A stretch of DNA of 64,000 bases from Pseudonocardia alni. GTDB taxonomy: Bacteria; Actinomycetota; Actinomycetes; Mycobacteriales; Pseudonocardiaceae. The stretch's first letter is position 1; every line of letters begins with the position of its first letter. Made by a program: the position numbers and the translations under genes. Location of the stretch: positions 5,456,001-5,520,000 of the forward strand of contig NZ_PHUJ01000003.1 of the NCBI RefSeq assembly GCF_002813375.1, in the 5' to 3' direction. Shown in pieces: positions 18,254 through 27,103 of this stretch. The notes under the pieces were generated by a model. The model saw only the letters and a list, made by a program, of their open reading frames with translations. It ran no database searches and was not told where the DNA came from.

Positions 18254-19401
18254 GGCTGGTCGTCGAGGCGGACGGCGGCTCCCGCGGCAACCCCGGGCCC
18301 GCCGGCTACGGCGCGGTCGTGCTCGACGCCGGCGCACGCCAGGTGCTCGGTGAGGTCTACGACGGCCTCGGGACCACCACCAACAACGTCGCCGAGTACC
18401 GCGGCCTGATCGCCGGGCTGAGGGCCGCCCGCGACCTGGGGGCCACCGAGGTCGAGGCGCGGATGGACTCCAAGCTCGTCGTCGAGCAGATGAGCGGGCG
18501 CTGGAAGATCAAGCACCCGCCGCTGCAGGAGCTCGCCGACACCGCCCGCGAGCTGGCCGCGGGCTTCGACGCGGTCACCTTCGTGTGGATCCCGCGCAAG
18601 GACAACGCCCGCGCCGACGCGCTCGCCAACCGGGCGATGGACGGGGAGTCGAACCCCAGCCTGGACCCGTCCGGCGCGGTGGGACCGGCGCCGAAGCCGC
18701 CCGCGAACGCGACCGCGTCGACGGACTCCGCGGCCGCCGCGGCCGCGTGGACCGGGCAGACGGGCTCCCCGACGCGGCTGATCCTGCTGCGCCACGGCCA
18801 GACCGAGCTGTCGGTCGAGCGCCGCTACTCCGGCCACGGCGATCCCGAGCTGACCGAGCTGGGCCAGAAGCAGGCCGCCGCCGCGGCCCGCGCGCTGGCG
18901 ACCCGGCTGTCGGGCCAGGGCGTCGAACCGGCCGTGGTGCTGTCCTCGCCGCTGCGCCGGGCCCGCCAGACCGCGGCCGCCGTCGCCGAGACGACCGGGG
19001 CCGACCTCGAGGTCCGCGACCGCCTGATCGAGACCGACTTCGGTGGCTGGGAGGGTCTCACCTTCACCGAGGCCCGCGAGCGCGACCCCGAGCTGCACGG
19101 CCGCTGGCTCGGATCCGCCGACGTCGAACCGCCGGGCGGCGAGAGCTTCCGCGCGGTGGGGGAGCGGGTCGAGGCCGAGCGGGCCCGGATCGTCGAGGAG
19201 TTCGCCGGTCGGACGGTGGTCCTGGTCAGCCACGTCACGCCGATCAAGATGCTGCTGCGCACCGCGCTCGGCGCCGGCGACGAGGTGCTCTACCGCATGC
19301 ACCTGGACCTGGCCTGCCTCAACATCGCCGACTTCTACCCCGACGGGGGCGCCTCGGTGCGTCTGGTCAACGAGACGTCCTACCTGGACGACCTCCGGTA
19401 G
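18250..19401 (+). CDS. Bifunctional RNase HI / histidine phosphatase (Rv2228c-like)
   Basis: The 383-aa protein fuses two domains. Residues 1-135 are RNase HI: acidic residues in VEADGGSRGNPG, NVAEYRGL, ARMDSKLVV and RKDNARADAL form the active site. After a 40-residue Ala/Pro linker, residues ~177-383 are a phosphoglycerate-mutase-type phosphatase with ILLRHGQTELS and the second histidine in LVSHVTPIK. The mycobacterial orthologue hydrolyses RNA-DNA hybrids and has alpha-ribazole phosphatase (CobC-type) activity, which links it to the cobC-like gene at the operon head. GTG 18250 overlaps the zinc-ribbon stop. Confidence 0.93.
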   Translation: MRLVVEADGGSRGNPGPAGYGAVVLDAGARQVLGEVYDGLGTTTNNVAEYRGLIAGLRAARDLGATEVEARMDSKLVVEQMSGRWKIKHPPLQELADTARELAAGFDAVTFVWIPRKDNARADALANRAMDGESNPSLDPSGAVGPAPKPPANATASTDSAAAAAAWTGQTGSPTRLILLRHGQTELSVERRYSGHGDPELTELGQKQAAAAARALATRLSGQGVEPAVVLSSPLRRARQTAAAVAETTGADLEVRDRLIETDFGGWEGLTFTEARERDPELHGRWLGSADVEPPGGESFRAVGERVEAERARIVEEFAGRTVVLVSHVTPIKMLLRTALGAGDEVLYRMHLDLACLNIADFYPDGGASVRLVNETSYLDDLR

Positions 19402-19588
19402 TCACCGGCCCGTCACCGCCTGCTGGATCGATACCGTCCTGCCCCGTTCGGGCGGTGTCGACTCCGGACAGTTGTCCCCCTTCCTCACCTGAGCGATGCT
19501 TCGTGTGCACCGTACGGGGTGGTCAACCTACGGAGCGTGAACGACAGTCTCGGTGTCGGCGGGGAACAGGGAGACGGTGAGGACAGCG

Positions 19589-19756
19589 ATGTCGCAGATC
19601 CACGAGCACGACTACGGCTACGACCTGGCACACGAGATGAAGGTGATCGCGCGGCTGCCCCAGCAGCGGCGCGGCAGCTCACGCCCGATGGGTGTCCCGG
19701 CCCGCGAGATGGACCCGGACACCGACCTCGGCCACGACATGGCCCACGAGTTCTGA
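19589..19756 (+). CDS. Small Asp/His-rich protein of unknown function (55 aa)
   Basis: A 55-aa ORF preceded by a GAGG site 6-9 nt before its ATG. It is acidic and His-rich at both ends, with an Arg-rich centre (RLPQQRRGSSR). The ends carry related motifs, YDLAHEM and DLGHDMAHEF, which could bind a metal. I do not recognise the family. The good ribosome site, isolated position and terminator just downstream support it as a real gene. Confidence 0.55.
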   Translation: MSQIHEHDYGYDLAHEMKVIARLPQQRRGSSRPMGVPAREMDPDTDLGHDMAHEF

Positions 19757-19778
19757 TCCCTGCCCACCGTCCGCGACC

Positions 19779-19803
19779 GGCCCCGCCCCTTCCGGGTGGG
19801 GCC
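19779..19803. terminator. Hairpin between convergent genes
   Basis: Arms GGCCCCGCCC and GGGTGGGGCC form a 10-bp stem (one G-U on the plus strand) around a 5-nt loop. There is no T-tract, as is usual in GC-rich actinomycetes. It sits between the 55-aa gene and the converging permease gene and can serve both. Confidence 0.6.
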
Positions 19804-19826
19804 GTCGTGCCGTCCGGGCCGTGCCG

Positions 19827-21083
19827 CTACCGGGGAAGCACCGCGAGCCCGGCCCAGAGCGCGGTCGTCGCGGCGAGCAGGCCCAGCGGGACGGTGAGCA
19901 CCCCCAGGCGCAGGAACGTGCCGAGCTGCGGCGGGTCGCCGTAACCGGTGGCGATACGCCGCCACAGCAGCGTCGCGAGCGACCCGGCGTAGGTCAGGTT
20001 CGGCCCGATGTTGACGCCCAGCAGCATCGCCAGCACCAGGCCGGGGTGCGCGGCCGGGCCGAGTGCGGTGAGCAGCACCAGCGTCGCGGGCAGGTTGTTC
20101 ACCACGTTCGCCAGCACCGCCGCGACGGCCGCGGTGACCAGCAGCCCGGTCAGGTCCGGGGTGGCGGGCAGCAGCGCACCGATCCAGCCCGACAGCCCCT
20201 GCGCACCGATCCCGGCGACGACCACGCCCAGGGCCAGCACGAACAGGCAGAACCCGGGGGAGGCCGCGGCGACCAGGCGCAGCGGCCCGGTCTCGCGCCG
20301 CACCAGCGCCCGCACCGCCAGCACCGCGGCCCCGGCTGCGGCGACCCAGCCCGGTTCGACGCCCAGCGGCGAGGCCACCGCGAACCCGGCCAGGGTCAGC
20401 CCGAGCACCACCAGCGCGACGACCGGCGCGGCCGGCGCGGGCACCGCGGGACCGGCCGGGGCCGGCTCCGGCTCCGAGGCGAGGTCGCGCCGGAACACCC
20501 ACCGCAGCACCAGGTACTCGACGACGATCACCGCCACCCACGGCCCGACCATCAGCCCCGCGAAGGTCAGGAACCCCACCCCCGACGCCGAGAACGCCAG
20601 CAGGTTCGTCAGGTTCGACACCGGCAGCAGCCCGGACGCCGAGTTCGACAGGTGGGCGCAGGCGAACGAGTGCGGCCGCGACGCCACCCCCAGCCGGGCC
20701 GCCGTCGCCAGCACCACCGGGGTCAGCAGGACCACCGTCGCGTCCAGGCTCAGCACCGCGGTCGTCCCGGCCGCCGCGGCGAAGACGGCGACCAGCAGCC
20801 GTCGCGGGGACCCGGCCGACGCCGTCGCCAGCCGCGCGCCCAGCCAGCGGAACACGCCCTCGGCGTCGGCGAGGTGCCCGAGCAGCAGGATCGCGGCGAG
20901 GAACCCGACGGTCGGGGCGAGCTCGCCGATCTCGGTCCACGCCCCGGCCGGGGTCACCAGCCCGGCGACGACGGCGACCAGTGCCGCCGGGACCGCGACC
21001 ACGGCCTCGGGCAGCCCGAACGGGCGCAGCGTCGCGGCGGCCAGGACCGCGGCCAGCAGGGCGACCGCCAGCAGGAGGCTCAC
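19827..21083 (-). CDS. ArsB/SLC13-type anion permease
   Basis: A 418-aa membrane protein with about 11-12 hydrophobic segments. Two short loops with paired Asn/Ser residues, CAHLSNSASGLLPVSNLTNLL and ANVVNNLPATLVLLT, match the inverted hairpin signatures of the ArsB/citrate ion transporter superfamily. It may export arsenite or move another anion; no arsR or arsC is nearby. GTG 21083 overlaps the stop of the TauE-like gene (GTGA), so the two form an operon. Confidence 0.8.
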   Translation of the reverse strand: MSLLLAVALLAAVLAAATLRPFGLPEAVVAVPAALVAVVAGLVTPAGAWTEIGELAPTVGFLAAILLLGHLADAEGVFRWLGARLATASAGSPRRLLVAVFAAAAGTTAVLSLDATVVLLTPVVLATAARLGVASRPHSFACAHLSNSASGLLPVSNLTNLLAFSASGVGFLTFAGLMVGPWVAVIVVEYLVLRWVFRRDLASEPEPAPAGPAVPAPAAPVVALVVLGLTLAGFAVASPLGVEPGWVAAAGAAVLAVRALVRRETGPLRLVAAASPGFCLFVLALGVVVAGIGAQGLSGWIGALLPATPDLTGLLVTAAVAAVLANVVNNLPATLVLLTALGPAAHPGLVLAMLLGVNIGPNLTYAGSLATLLWRRIATGYGDPPQLGTFLRLGVLTVPLGLLAATTALWAGLAVLPR

Positions 21084-21847
21084 GTGAACAGCAGCGCGAC
21101 GCCGACGGCCAGGCCCAGCAGGACCACCGCCCAGCGCAGCAGGGTCTCCGGCATCCGCCGCGCGACCAGTGCGCCGACGTAGCCGCCGACCAGCGTGGTC
21201 GGCGCGAGCAGCGCGACGGCGAGCCAGTCGACCGGGGCGCCGAGGGCGAACACGACGACCGTCACCGTCGCGACGACCAGCGACAGCACGCCCTTGAGCG
21301 CGTTGAGCCTGCGCAGCTCGTCGTGGGCGAACAGCGACAGTGCCGAGATCAGCACCACGCCCAGGGCGCCGCCGAAGTAGCCGCCGTAGACCGCGGCGAG
21401 GAACACCGCGACCAACAGTGCCGGGGTGCGGTCCCGCCCCCGGGCGGCCGGGTCGCCGATCCGGCGCTTGAGCCACGGCCCGACCGCCATCGTGAGGCTG
21501 GCCAGGATCACCAGGACGGGCACGACGGCGTCGAACACGCTGCTGGGCAGCACCAGCAGCAGGGTGCAGCCCACTCCGCTGCCCAGCGCCGCGGCGACCG
21601 CGGTGACCGCGATCCGCCTGCCCTGTCCGGGCAGCTCACGGCGGGCCCCGAGCACCAGCCCGGCGTAGCCGGGCCACTGGGCGACCGAATTGGTGACGTT
21701 CGCCGCCAGCGGCGGGAACCCCACCCCGAGCAGCGCCGGGAACACCAGCAGCGACCCGCCGCCCGCGACGGCGTTCACCGCACCCGCGAGCAGCCCGGCC
21801 ACCAGCAGGAACACCAGCGCCCACGGCTGGGAGAGGTCGATCACCAC
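21080..21847 (-). CDS. TauE/SafE-family sulfite exporter-like membrane protein
   Basis: About 255 aa with eight hydrophobic segments. The N-terminal GAVNAVAGGGSLLVFPALL and the later repeat YGGYFGGALGVVLI are the duplicated TauE motifs. Family members export sulfite, sulfoacetate or related anions. Two adjacent GTG codons (21847, 21844) are possible starts. It is followed by the anion permease with a 4-bp overlap. The start region abuts the divergent selO promoter. Confidence 0.83.
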   Translation of the reverse strand: MVIDLSQPWALVFLLVAGLLAGAVNAVAGGGSLLVFPALLGVGFPPLAANVTNSVAQWPGYAGLVLGARRELPGQGRRIAVTAVAAALGSGVGCTLLLVLPSSVFDAVVPVLVILASLTMAVGPWLKRRIGDPAARGRDRTPALLVAVFLAAVYGGYFGGALGVVLISALSLFAHDELRRLNALKGVLSLVVATVTVVVFALGAPVDWLAVALLAPTTLVGGYVGALVARRMPETLLRWAVVLLGLAVGVALLFT

Positions 21848-21905
21848 CGGACGGTATCCCGGTGCAACGCCGCGGTCCTCCCCGGCAGCCGACCGTGCGG
21901 GTCCG

Positions 21906-21911
21906 TAGCCT
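21906..21911 (+). promoter_or_regulatory. Probable leaderless -10 element for selO
   Basis: TAGCCT ends 7 nt before the ATG at 21919. No ribosome site is evident, so a leaderless transcript is likely. Confidence 0.4.
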
Positions 21912-21918
21912 GGAACCC

Positions 21919-23346
21919 ATGACCGCTGCCACCGAGATCGCGTTCGAGAACACCTTCGTCCGCGACCTGGACGGGCTCTACCTGCCCTGGCAGGCCGCCC
22001 CGGCGCCGGACGCACGGCTGGTGCTGCTCAACGAGTCCCTGGCCGGTGAGCTGGGCCTCGACCCGGCGCAGCTGCGCACCCCCGAGGGCGTCGCGCTGCT
22101 CACCGGCACGACCGTGCCCGACTCGGCGACGACCGTCGCGCAGGCGTATGCCGGGCACCAGTTCGGCAACTACTCGCCGCGGCTCGGCGACGGGCGTGCG
22201 CTGCTCGTCGGCGAGCTGGTCACCCCCGACGGCGTCCGCCGCGACCTGCACCTCAAGGGGTCCGGACGTACCCCGTTCGCCCGCGGCGGCGACGGGAGGG
22301 CCCCGCTCGGGCCGATGCTGCGCGAGTACGTGATCTCCGAGGCGATGCATGCGCTGGGGGTGCCCTCCACGCGGTCGCTGGCCGTCGTCGCCACCGGCGA
22401 GCCCGTGCTGCGCGACCGCGGCCCGGAGCCGGGCGCCGTGCTCGCCCGCACCGCGGCCAGCCACCTGCGGGTGGGGACCTTCCAGTTCGCGGCCGCCACG
22501 GGGGAGATCGACGTGCTGCGCCGGCTCGCGGAGTACGCGATCGCCCGGCACCACCCGCAGGCGTCCTCGCCGCTGGAGCTCTACCGCGCGGTGATCGCCG
22601 TCCAGGCCGGGCTCGTCGCGCGCTGGATGCAGATCGGGTTCGTGCACGGCGTCATGAACACCGACAACATGACGATCTCCGGCGAGACCATCGACTACGG
22701 CCCGTGCGCCTTCCTCGACGCCCACGACCCGGCGACCTGGTACTCCTCGATCGACTCCGGTGGCCGCTACGCCTACGGCAACCAGCCCGGCATCGCCCAG
22801 TGGAACCTCGCCCGGCTCGGCGAGTCGCTGCTGGGGCTGTTCGCCGACTCCCAGGAGGAGGCGGTGCGCCTCGCGACCGAGGAGCTGGCGGGCTTCGCCG
22901 ACGCCTACCTCGCCGCCCGGGACCGCGGCTACCTCGCCAAGATCGGCGTCGGGACCCCGGAGCTGCTCGCCGACCTGTTCGCGGTGATCGAGGACCAGAA
23001 GCCCGACCACACCCTGTTCTTCCGACGGCTGTCCGAGGCCGCCCGGGGCGACGCCGGGCCGGTCCGCGCCCTGCTCTCCGACCCGGCCGCGCTGGACCCG
23101 TGGCTGGAGTCCTGGCGGGCCGCCGGTCCGGACGCCGACGCAATGGACCGGGTCAACCCGGTCTACGTGCCGCGCAACCACCTGGTCGAGGAGGCGCTGG
23201 GCGCCGCCGTCGAGGGGGACCTGGAGCCGGTGCAGTGGCTGCTGCAGGTCCTCGCGCACCCGTTCACCGAGCGCGAGGGCTACGAGCGCTACGCCCAGCC
23301 CGCGGGGCCGGACTCGCCGCCGTTCACGACGTTCTGCGGGACGTGA
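21919..23346 (+). CDS. selO: SelO-family protein adenylyltransferase (YdiU)
   Basis: A 475-aa pseudokinase that in other bacteria transfers AMP from ATP onto Ser/Thr/Tyr of proteins during oxidative stress. Recognisable segments are AYAGHQFGNYSPRLGDGRA, DLHLKGSGRTPFARGGDGRA, the catalytic-loop equivalent HGVMNTDNMTI and the DFG-equivalent TIDYGPCAF. The ending TFCGT is typical of the family. Length agrees with E. coli YdiU (~478 aa), so it is complete. Selenocysteine-type C-terminal extensions are absent. Confidence 0.95.
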   Translation: MTAATEIAFENTFVRDLDGLYLPWQAAPAPDARLVLLNESLAGELGLDPAQLRTPEGVALLTGTTVPDSATTVAQAYAGHQFGNYSPRLGDGRALLVGELVTPDGVRRDLHLKGSGRTPFARGGDGRAPLGPMLREYVISEAMHALGVPSTRSLAVVATGEPVLRDRGPEPGAVLARTAASHLRVGTFQFAAATGEIDVLRRLAEYAIARHHPQASSPLELYRAVIAVQAGLVARWMQIGFVHGVMNTDNMTISGETIDYGPCAFLDAHDPATWYSSIDSGGRYAYGNQPGIAQWNLARLGESLLGLFADSQEEAVRLATEELAGFADAYLAARDRGYLAKIGVGTPELLADLFAVIEDQKPDHTLFFRRLSEAARGDAGPVRALLSDPAALDPWLESWRAAGPDADAMDRVNPVYVPRNHLVEEALGAAVEGDLEPVQWLLQVLAHPFTEREGYERYAQPAGPDSPPFTTFCGT

Positions 23347-23628
23347 GCAGCGAGCACTGCGCGACCGTGACCAGCCAGTCCCGGTAGCGGCGACGTCGAC
23401 CTCACCCGGCGCATCCCGAGCGACCTGATCCTCGCCGCCGCGGCGGCCGACCCGCGGATCGCGCCGGCGCTCGGGCCCTACCTCGCGATGCTCGCCGGCC
23501 CGGAGTCCCTCGACCCGGTGGAGCCGCTCGCCCGCGCCGTCTACCAGGGCGGATGGCGCGCGCCGCTCGCCGACGGCCCCGGCGGCGACGAACTGGCGGA
23601 GGTCGTGCGGGCCGCCGTCGCGGCGTGA
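23343..23628 (+). pseudogene. Frameshifted or decayed small ORF after selO
   Basis: A GTG at 23343 overlaps the selO stop as GTGA but the frame ends at TAG 23385 after 14 codons. From about 23388 to TGA 23626-23628 the next frame reads as typical protein: IPSDLILAAAAADP, then LARAVYQGGWRAPL, ending VVRAAVAA. That frame has no ATG or GTG start upstream of an internal ATG. One indel near 23385 would join both parts into a protein of about 95 aa. The family is not recognised. It is either a pseudogene or a sequencing error. Confidence 0.5.
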
Positions 23629-23629
23629 G

Positions 23630-23635
23630 TATCCT
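23630..23635 (+). promoter_or_regulatory. -10 element of rnpB
   Basis: TATCCT lies 7 nt upstream of the inferred RNase P RNA 5' end at about 23643, the right distance for a transcription start. Confidence 0.5.
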
Positions 23636-23642
23636 CGTGTAC

Positions 23643-24051
23643 GCGGACGAGTCGGTCGGGCGGCCGCGGCGGGACCTCCGGGTCCCGCCGAGGAAAGTCC
23701 GGACTCCACAGGGCAGGGTGGTTGTCAACGGCAACCCGGGGCGACCCGCGGGACAGTGCCACAGAGAACAGACCGCCACGCGGCTCCCCGGAGCCGCGGG
23801 GTAAGGGTGAAACGGTGGTGTAAGAGACCACCAGCACCCCGGGTGACCGGGGTGGCTCGGTAAACCCCACCCGGAGCAAGGTCGAGAGGCCGTACGTGTA
23901 CGGCTGCGCAGGCGCATGAGGGCTGCCCGCCCGAGCCTGCGGGTGGACCGCTGGAGCCTGCCGGCGACGGCAGGCCGAGATGGATGGTCGCCGAACGGAG
24001 CACCGTGAGGTGCCCGGGAACAGGATCCGGCTTACAGACCGGCTCGTCCGC
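23643..24051 (+). ncRNA. rnpB: RNase P RNA (type A)
   Basis: The RNA subunit of RNase P, which cleaves the 5' leader from pre-tRNA. The conserved core GAGGAAAGTCCGGACTCC begins near 23689 and the 3' core ATCCGGCTTACAGACC ends near 24040. The P1 helix is visible: 23643-23657 pairs with 24037-24051 (one G-U pair), which sets the ends. Length of about 409 nt is normal for actinobacteria. The antisense ORF over it is not a gene. Confidence 0.96.
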
Positions 24052-24087
24052 ACCCCAGCCCTGCCCGCGCCCGATCCCCGCCGGGCA

Positions 24088-24104
24088 CCCGGTCCGCGAC
24101 CGGG
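24088..24104 (+). terminator. Possible rnpB terminator hairpin
   Basis: CCCGGTC and GACCGGG form a perfect 7-bp stem with a 3-nt loop about 40 nt after rnpB. No T-run follows, so support is modest. Confidence 0.35.
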
Positions 24105-24193
24105 GCCGGCACCGGCGCGAGGTCGTGACCACGCCGTCCGGGGCGCCGGGGAGGACCGGGACGGCCTGACTCCTGTGGCCCGCGTGGGTCGGG

Positions 24194-24835
24194 TCAGCTC
24201 GTCGCCGGGCCGGGGGCCAGTGCGGTCCTGACGGCGAACCCGCCGAGCACGGTGCCGGCCACCCACCGCTGGACCGTCATCGCCCGCGGCCGTGCGGCCA
24301 GGAACCCCGAGACGGACGCGGCGGTGAGGACGATCAGCCCGTTGACGGTCACCGCGACGGCGATCTGGACCGCTCCGAGCTGCAGGAGCTGGCTCCCGGT
24401 GGCGCCGTCGGCGGGGTCGACGAACTGGGGCAGCAGCGCGGCGTACATCAGCGCGATCTTCGGGTTCAGGAGGTTCGTGAGCAGCCCCATGCCGAACAGG
24501 CGCCGGTCGCGCTCGGGCGCGAGGTCGCGGGCCTCGAACGGTGACCGTCCGCCGGGGCGCAGCATGCCCCAGGCGAGCCAGGCGAGGTAGAGCCCCCCCG
24601 CGATCCTGACCGCGGTGTAGGCGGCGGGGACGGCGACGAACAGCGCCGAGAGCCCGGCTGTCGCGGCGAGGAGGTAGCAGAGGAAGCCGACCGCGGTACC
24701 GGCGAGCGACACGAGTCCGGCGCGCCGGCCCTGTGAGATCGCCCGGGAGGTCAGGTACACCATGTTCGGCCCCGGGGTGAGGACCATGCCGAGGGCGATC
24801 ACGACGACACCCAGGGCTGCGGACGGTTCGATCAC
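24194..24835 (-). CDS. LysE/RhtB-family amino acid exporter
   Basis: A 213-aa membrane protein with six hydrophobic segments. The N-terminal signature GMVLTPGPNMVYLTSRAIS and the segment LLTNLLNPKIALMYAALLPQF are diagnostic for LysE/RhtB exporters. The exported amino acid is unknown. GTG 24835 follows a GGTGAGGAG site. It is divergent from the SGNH hydrolase. Confidence 0.9.
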   Translation of the reverse strand: MIEPSAALGVVVIALGMVLTPGPNMVYLTSRAISQGRRAGLVSLAGTAVGFLCYLLAATAGLSALFVAVPAAYTAVRIAGGLYLAWLAWGMLRPGGRSPFEARDLAPERDRRLFGMGLLTNLLNPKIALMYAALLPQFVDPADGATGSQLLQLGAVQIAVAVTVNGLIVLTAASVSGFLAARPRAMTVQRWVAGTVLGGFAVRTALAPGPATS

Positions 24836-25016
24836 GGCGACTCCTCACCGAACGGCTGGTGATCGGGAGCGAATCACGGCGACGGTCTGCGGACCAGTGG
24901 ATTCCCGGGTGTGCTGTGTCGCTCGGACGGCTCCGGGACCGGGCTCGCGGGCCGGGGCCCCGCGCGGACGGGGGCGTGGCGGCGTGGTCGCCCCGGGCAC
25001 GTTTGACGATCTGCCG

Positions 25017-25628
25017 GTGAGCAGCACCCGCGACCTCCGCGTCGTCGCGCTGGGGGACTCCGTCGTGGCCGGTGTCGGTGACCCCGACTGCCGGGGGTGG
25101 TTCGGCCGCCTGGTGGCGGCGGTCGGGCGCCGGGGCGTCCCGACGACCGCCTACAACCTGGGGATCCGCCGCAACACCAGCAGCGACGTCCTCGCCCGCT
25201 GGGAGCGCGAGACGGGCGCACGCCGTGCCCCCGGGTGCGACGAGCGCCTGGTCCTGTCCTTCGGTGTGAACGACGGCGTCGAGGAGGACGGCCGGTGCCG
25301 GGTGGAGCCGGACGTCACGGTCGCGAACCTGACCCGGCTGCTCGCCGGGGCCGAGGCCGCGGGCCTGCCGGCCTTCGTCGTCGGACCCCCGCCGATCGCC
25401 GACGCCGCGGTGAACCGGCGGGTGCGGGACCTGACCGCGCGGTTCCTCGGGGTGTGCGACGCCGCCGGGGTGCCCTTCGTCGACGTGTTCGATGCGCTGT
25501 CGGCCGACGAGGTGTGGACGACCGGGGTCCGCGACGGAGACGGCGCCCACCCCGGTGCCGACGGCTACGACCGCCTCGCCCGGCTCGCGATGCCGGCGTG
25601 GCTGTCGTGGATCGGCGCGGCCCGGTAG
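25017..25628 (+). CDS. SGNH/GDSL-type lipase or esterase
   Basis: The 203-aa protein shows the SGNH blocks: block I VVALGDSVVAGVG (Ser nucleophile), a Gly region, block III in SFGVNDGVEE (Asn) and block V in DGAHPGADGYDRLA (Asp/His). No signal peptide is visible, so it acts in the cytoplasm. GTG 25017 is used because the hydrolase fold begins 8 residues later. The 24836-25016 region upstream contains no other gene. Confidence 0.87.
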   Translation: MSSTRDLRVVALGDSVVAGVGDPDCRGWFGRLVAAVGRRGVPTTAYNLGIRRNTSSDVLARWERETGARRAPGCDERLVLSFGVNDGVEEDGRCRVEPDVTVANLTRLLAGAEAAGLPAFVVGPPPIADAAVNRRVRDLTARFLGVCDAAGVPFVDVFDALSADEVWTTGVRDGDGAHPGADGYDRLARLAMPAWLSWIGAAR

Positions 25629-25725
25629 CGGATCCGCACGCGCTCCTCTGCCGTCGAGGACCGGACCTGACCGCATCGGGCGGCACAGTCGTCCTCGAAC
25701 CGCCCCCGAGCACCCGGAGGACCCC

Positions 25726-26319
25726 ATGTACGCACCCGCCCGCCACGACGAGGTCACCGGCCTCCTGAACTACATCGACCAGCAGCTCACGGCGATCCGC
25801 TCCGCGCTCCTCGGCCTCACCGAGGAACAGGCCCGCGCGACGCCGTGCGGCAGCGCGCTGTCCGTCGGTGGCCTGGTCAAGCACGCCGCCTACTGCATGC
25901 GCGGCGCGCTGGACCGGCTGACCGCTGACGTCACCGAGCAGCCGCTCGACGCGGCCGCGGTCGCCCTGTTCACCGGCAGCTTCACCGTCGGCGACGACGA
26001 GACCGTCGCCGCGACCGTCGAGGAGTTCGACCGGGTCCGGGCCGAGCTGCTCGCCACCGTCGCGAAGACCGACCCGGCCGGCGACTCGACCGCCCCGCCC
26101 GCCCCCTGGCACGGGATCCACGACGCGCGGCCGATCCACGCCCGCTACTACCTGGTGCACCTGGTCGAGGAGTTCGCCCGGCACGCGGGGCACGCCGACA
26201 TCCTCCGCGAGCAGATCGACGGCGTCGCGGTGCCCGCGCTGGTGCTCACCCTCGCCGGGGCGCCCGCCAACGACTTCTTCCAGCCCTACGAGGCGGCGCC
26301 GGGCACGCTGCTGGCCTGA
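25726..26319 (+). CDS. DinB-family protein (DUF664)
   Basis: A 197-aa four-helix-bundle protein of the DinB/YfiT family. Candidate metal histidines are in GLVKHAAYCMRGAL, then HLVEEFARHAGHADILRE, matching the three-His site of the family. Members include mycothiol- and bacillithiol-dependent transferases. The role here is unknown. ATG 25726 has CGGAGG a few bases upstream. Confidence 0.87.
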   Translation: MYAPARHDEVTGLLNYIDQQLTAIRSALLGLTEEQARATPCGSALSVGGLVKHAAYCMRGALDRLTADVTEQPLDAAAVALFTGSFTVGDDETVAATVEEFDRVRAELLATVAKTDPAGDSTAPPAPWHGIHDARPIHARYYLVHLVEEFARHAGHADILREQIDGVAVPALVLTLAGAPANDFFQPYEAAPGTLLA

Positions 26320-26382
26320 ACCGGGCGGTATCCCCGGGCGTCCCCGGTCGTTGATCCCCACGACCGGCTTCGGGGAGGGCGG

Positions 26383-27087
26383 ATGCGTCGAGGACGACGG
26401 AACGGACTGATCGCCACGGCCGCGGCCGTCGTCGCGCTCGTGGGGCTCGCCTCGCTGCAGCCCGCCGTCGCGGTCGGCCCGTTCGGCCCGTCGGGGCGGG
26501 TGACCGTCACCCCGGCGGCGTCGAACCAGTTCGCCGGGACCCTCGACGAGGGTTCCGGCAGCCGCGGGTTCACCGCCCGCCACGGCGCCCCGCCCGACGG
26601 CGGCAGCGGAGCCCTCGAGCTGCGCACCCCGGGCGACGGGGACAAGCGTCAGTACGTCACCGACGAGGTCGCCGGGCCGTTGTCCCGGTTCACCGACGCG
26701 AGCTACTGGGCCTACCGCGACCCGGCGTCGTCGAGCGGGGCGATGCCGTCGTTCGCGATCGCCGTCGACGTGAACGGCGGCACCCTGGAGGCCGGCGACC
26801 TGTACGTCCTCACCTACCTGCCCGACCGGGCCCCGACCGGCACCTGGACCCGCTACGACGTCGGGTCCGGCACCTACTGCACGACACAGCAGATCGGCCG
26901 GGTCGACGCCTACCGGCAGTGCCGCGACGGCGGCGAGCAGCGCACGCTGGCCGACATCATGGCCGCGTACCCGGACATGACCGCCTACGCCGCCGGGTTC
27001 AACCAGGGCGGCGGCGACGCCGGGCTGGTCTCGGCCGTCGACCTGCTCCGGGTCGGCGGGCGGACCTACGACTTCGAGCCCGCCTGA
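26383..27087 (+). CDS. Secreted protein of unknown function
   Basis: A 234-aa protein with an N-terminal signal peptide: basic MRRGRRNG, a hydrophobic core and probable cleavage after PAVA (residue ~30). The mature part is rich in Gly, Ser, Thr and aromatic residues, consistent with a beta-sandwich. It has two cysteines (GTYCTTQQ and YRQCRDGG), probably one disulfide. I do not recognise the family. AGGGCGG precedes the ATG. Confidence 0.72.
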   Translation: MRRGRRNGLIATAAAVVALVGLASLQPAVAVGPFGPSGRVTVTPAASNQFAGTLDEGSGSRGFTARHGAPPDGGSGALELRTPGDGDKRQYVTDEVAGPLSRFTDASYWAYRDPASSSGAMPSFAIAVDVNGGTLEAGDLYVLTYLPDRAPTGTWTRYDVGSGTYCTTQQIGRVDAYRQCRDGGEQRTLADIMAAYPDMTAYAAGFNQGGGDAGLVSAVDLLRVGGRTYDFEPA

Positions 27088-27103
27088 GCCGGTCGCGGCG
27101 ACC

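Noticed and set aside
23402..23917. Minus-strand ORF over rnpB
   Set aside because: It is antisense to the conserved RNase P RNA and contains no protein signature.
24836..25016. Possible riboswitch between lysE and the SGNH hydrolase
   Set aside because: The GC-rich stretch has no recognisable riboswitch core and no consistent set of paired stems.
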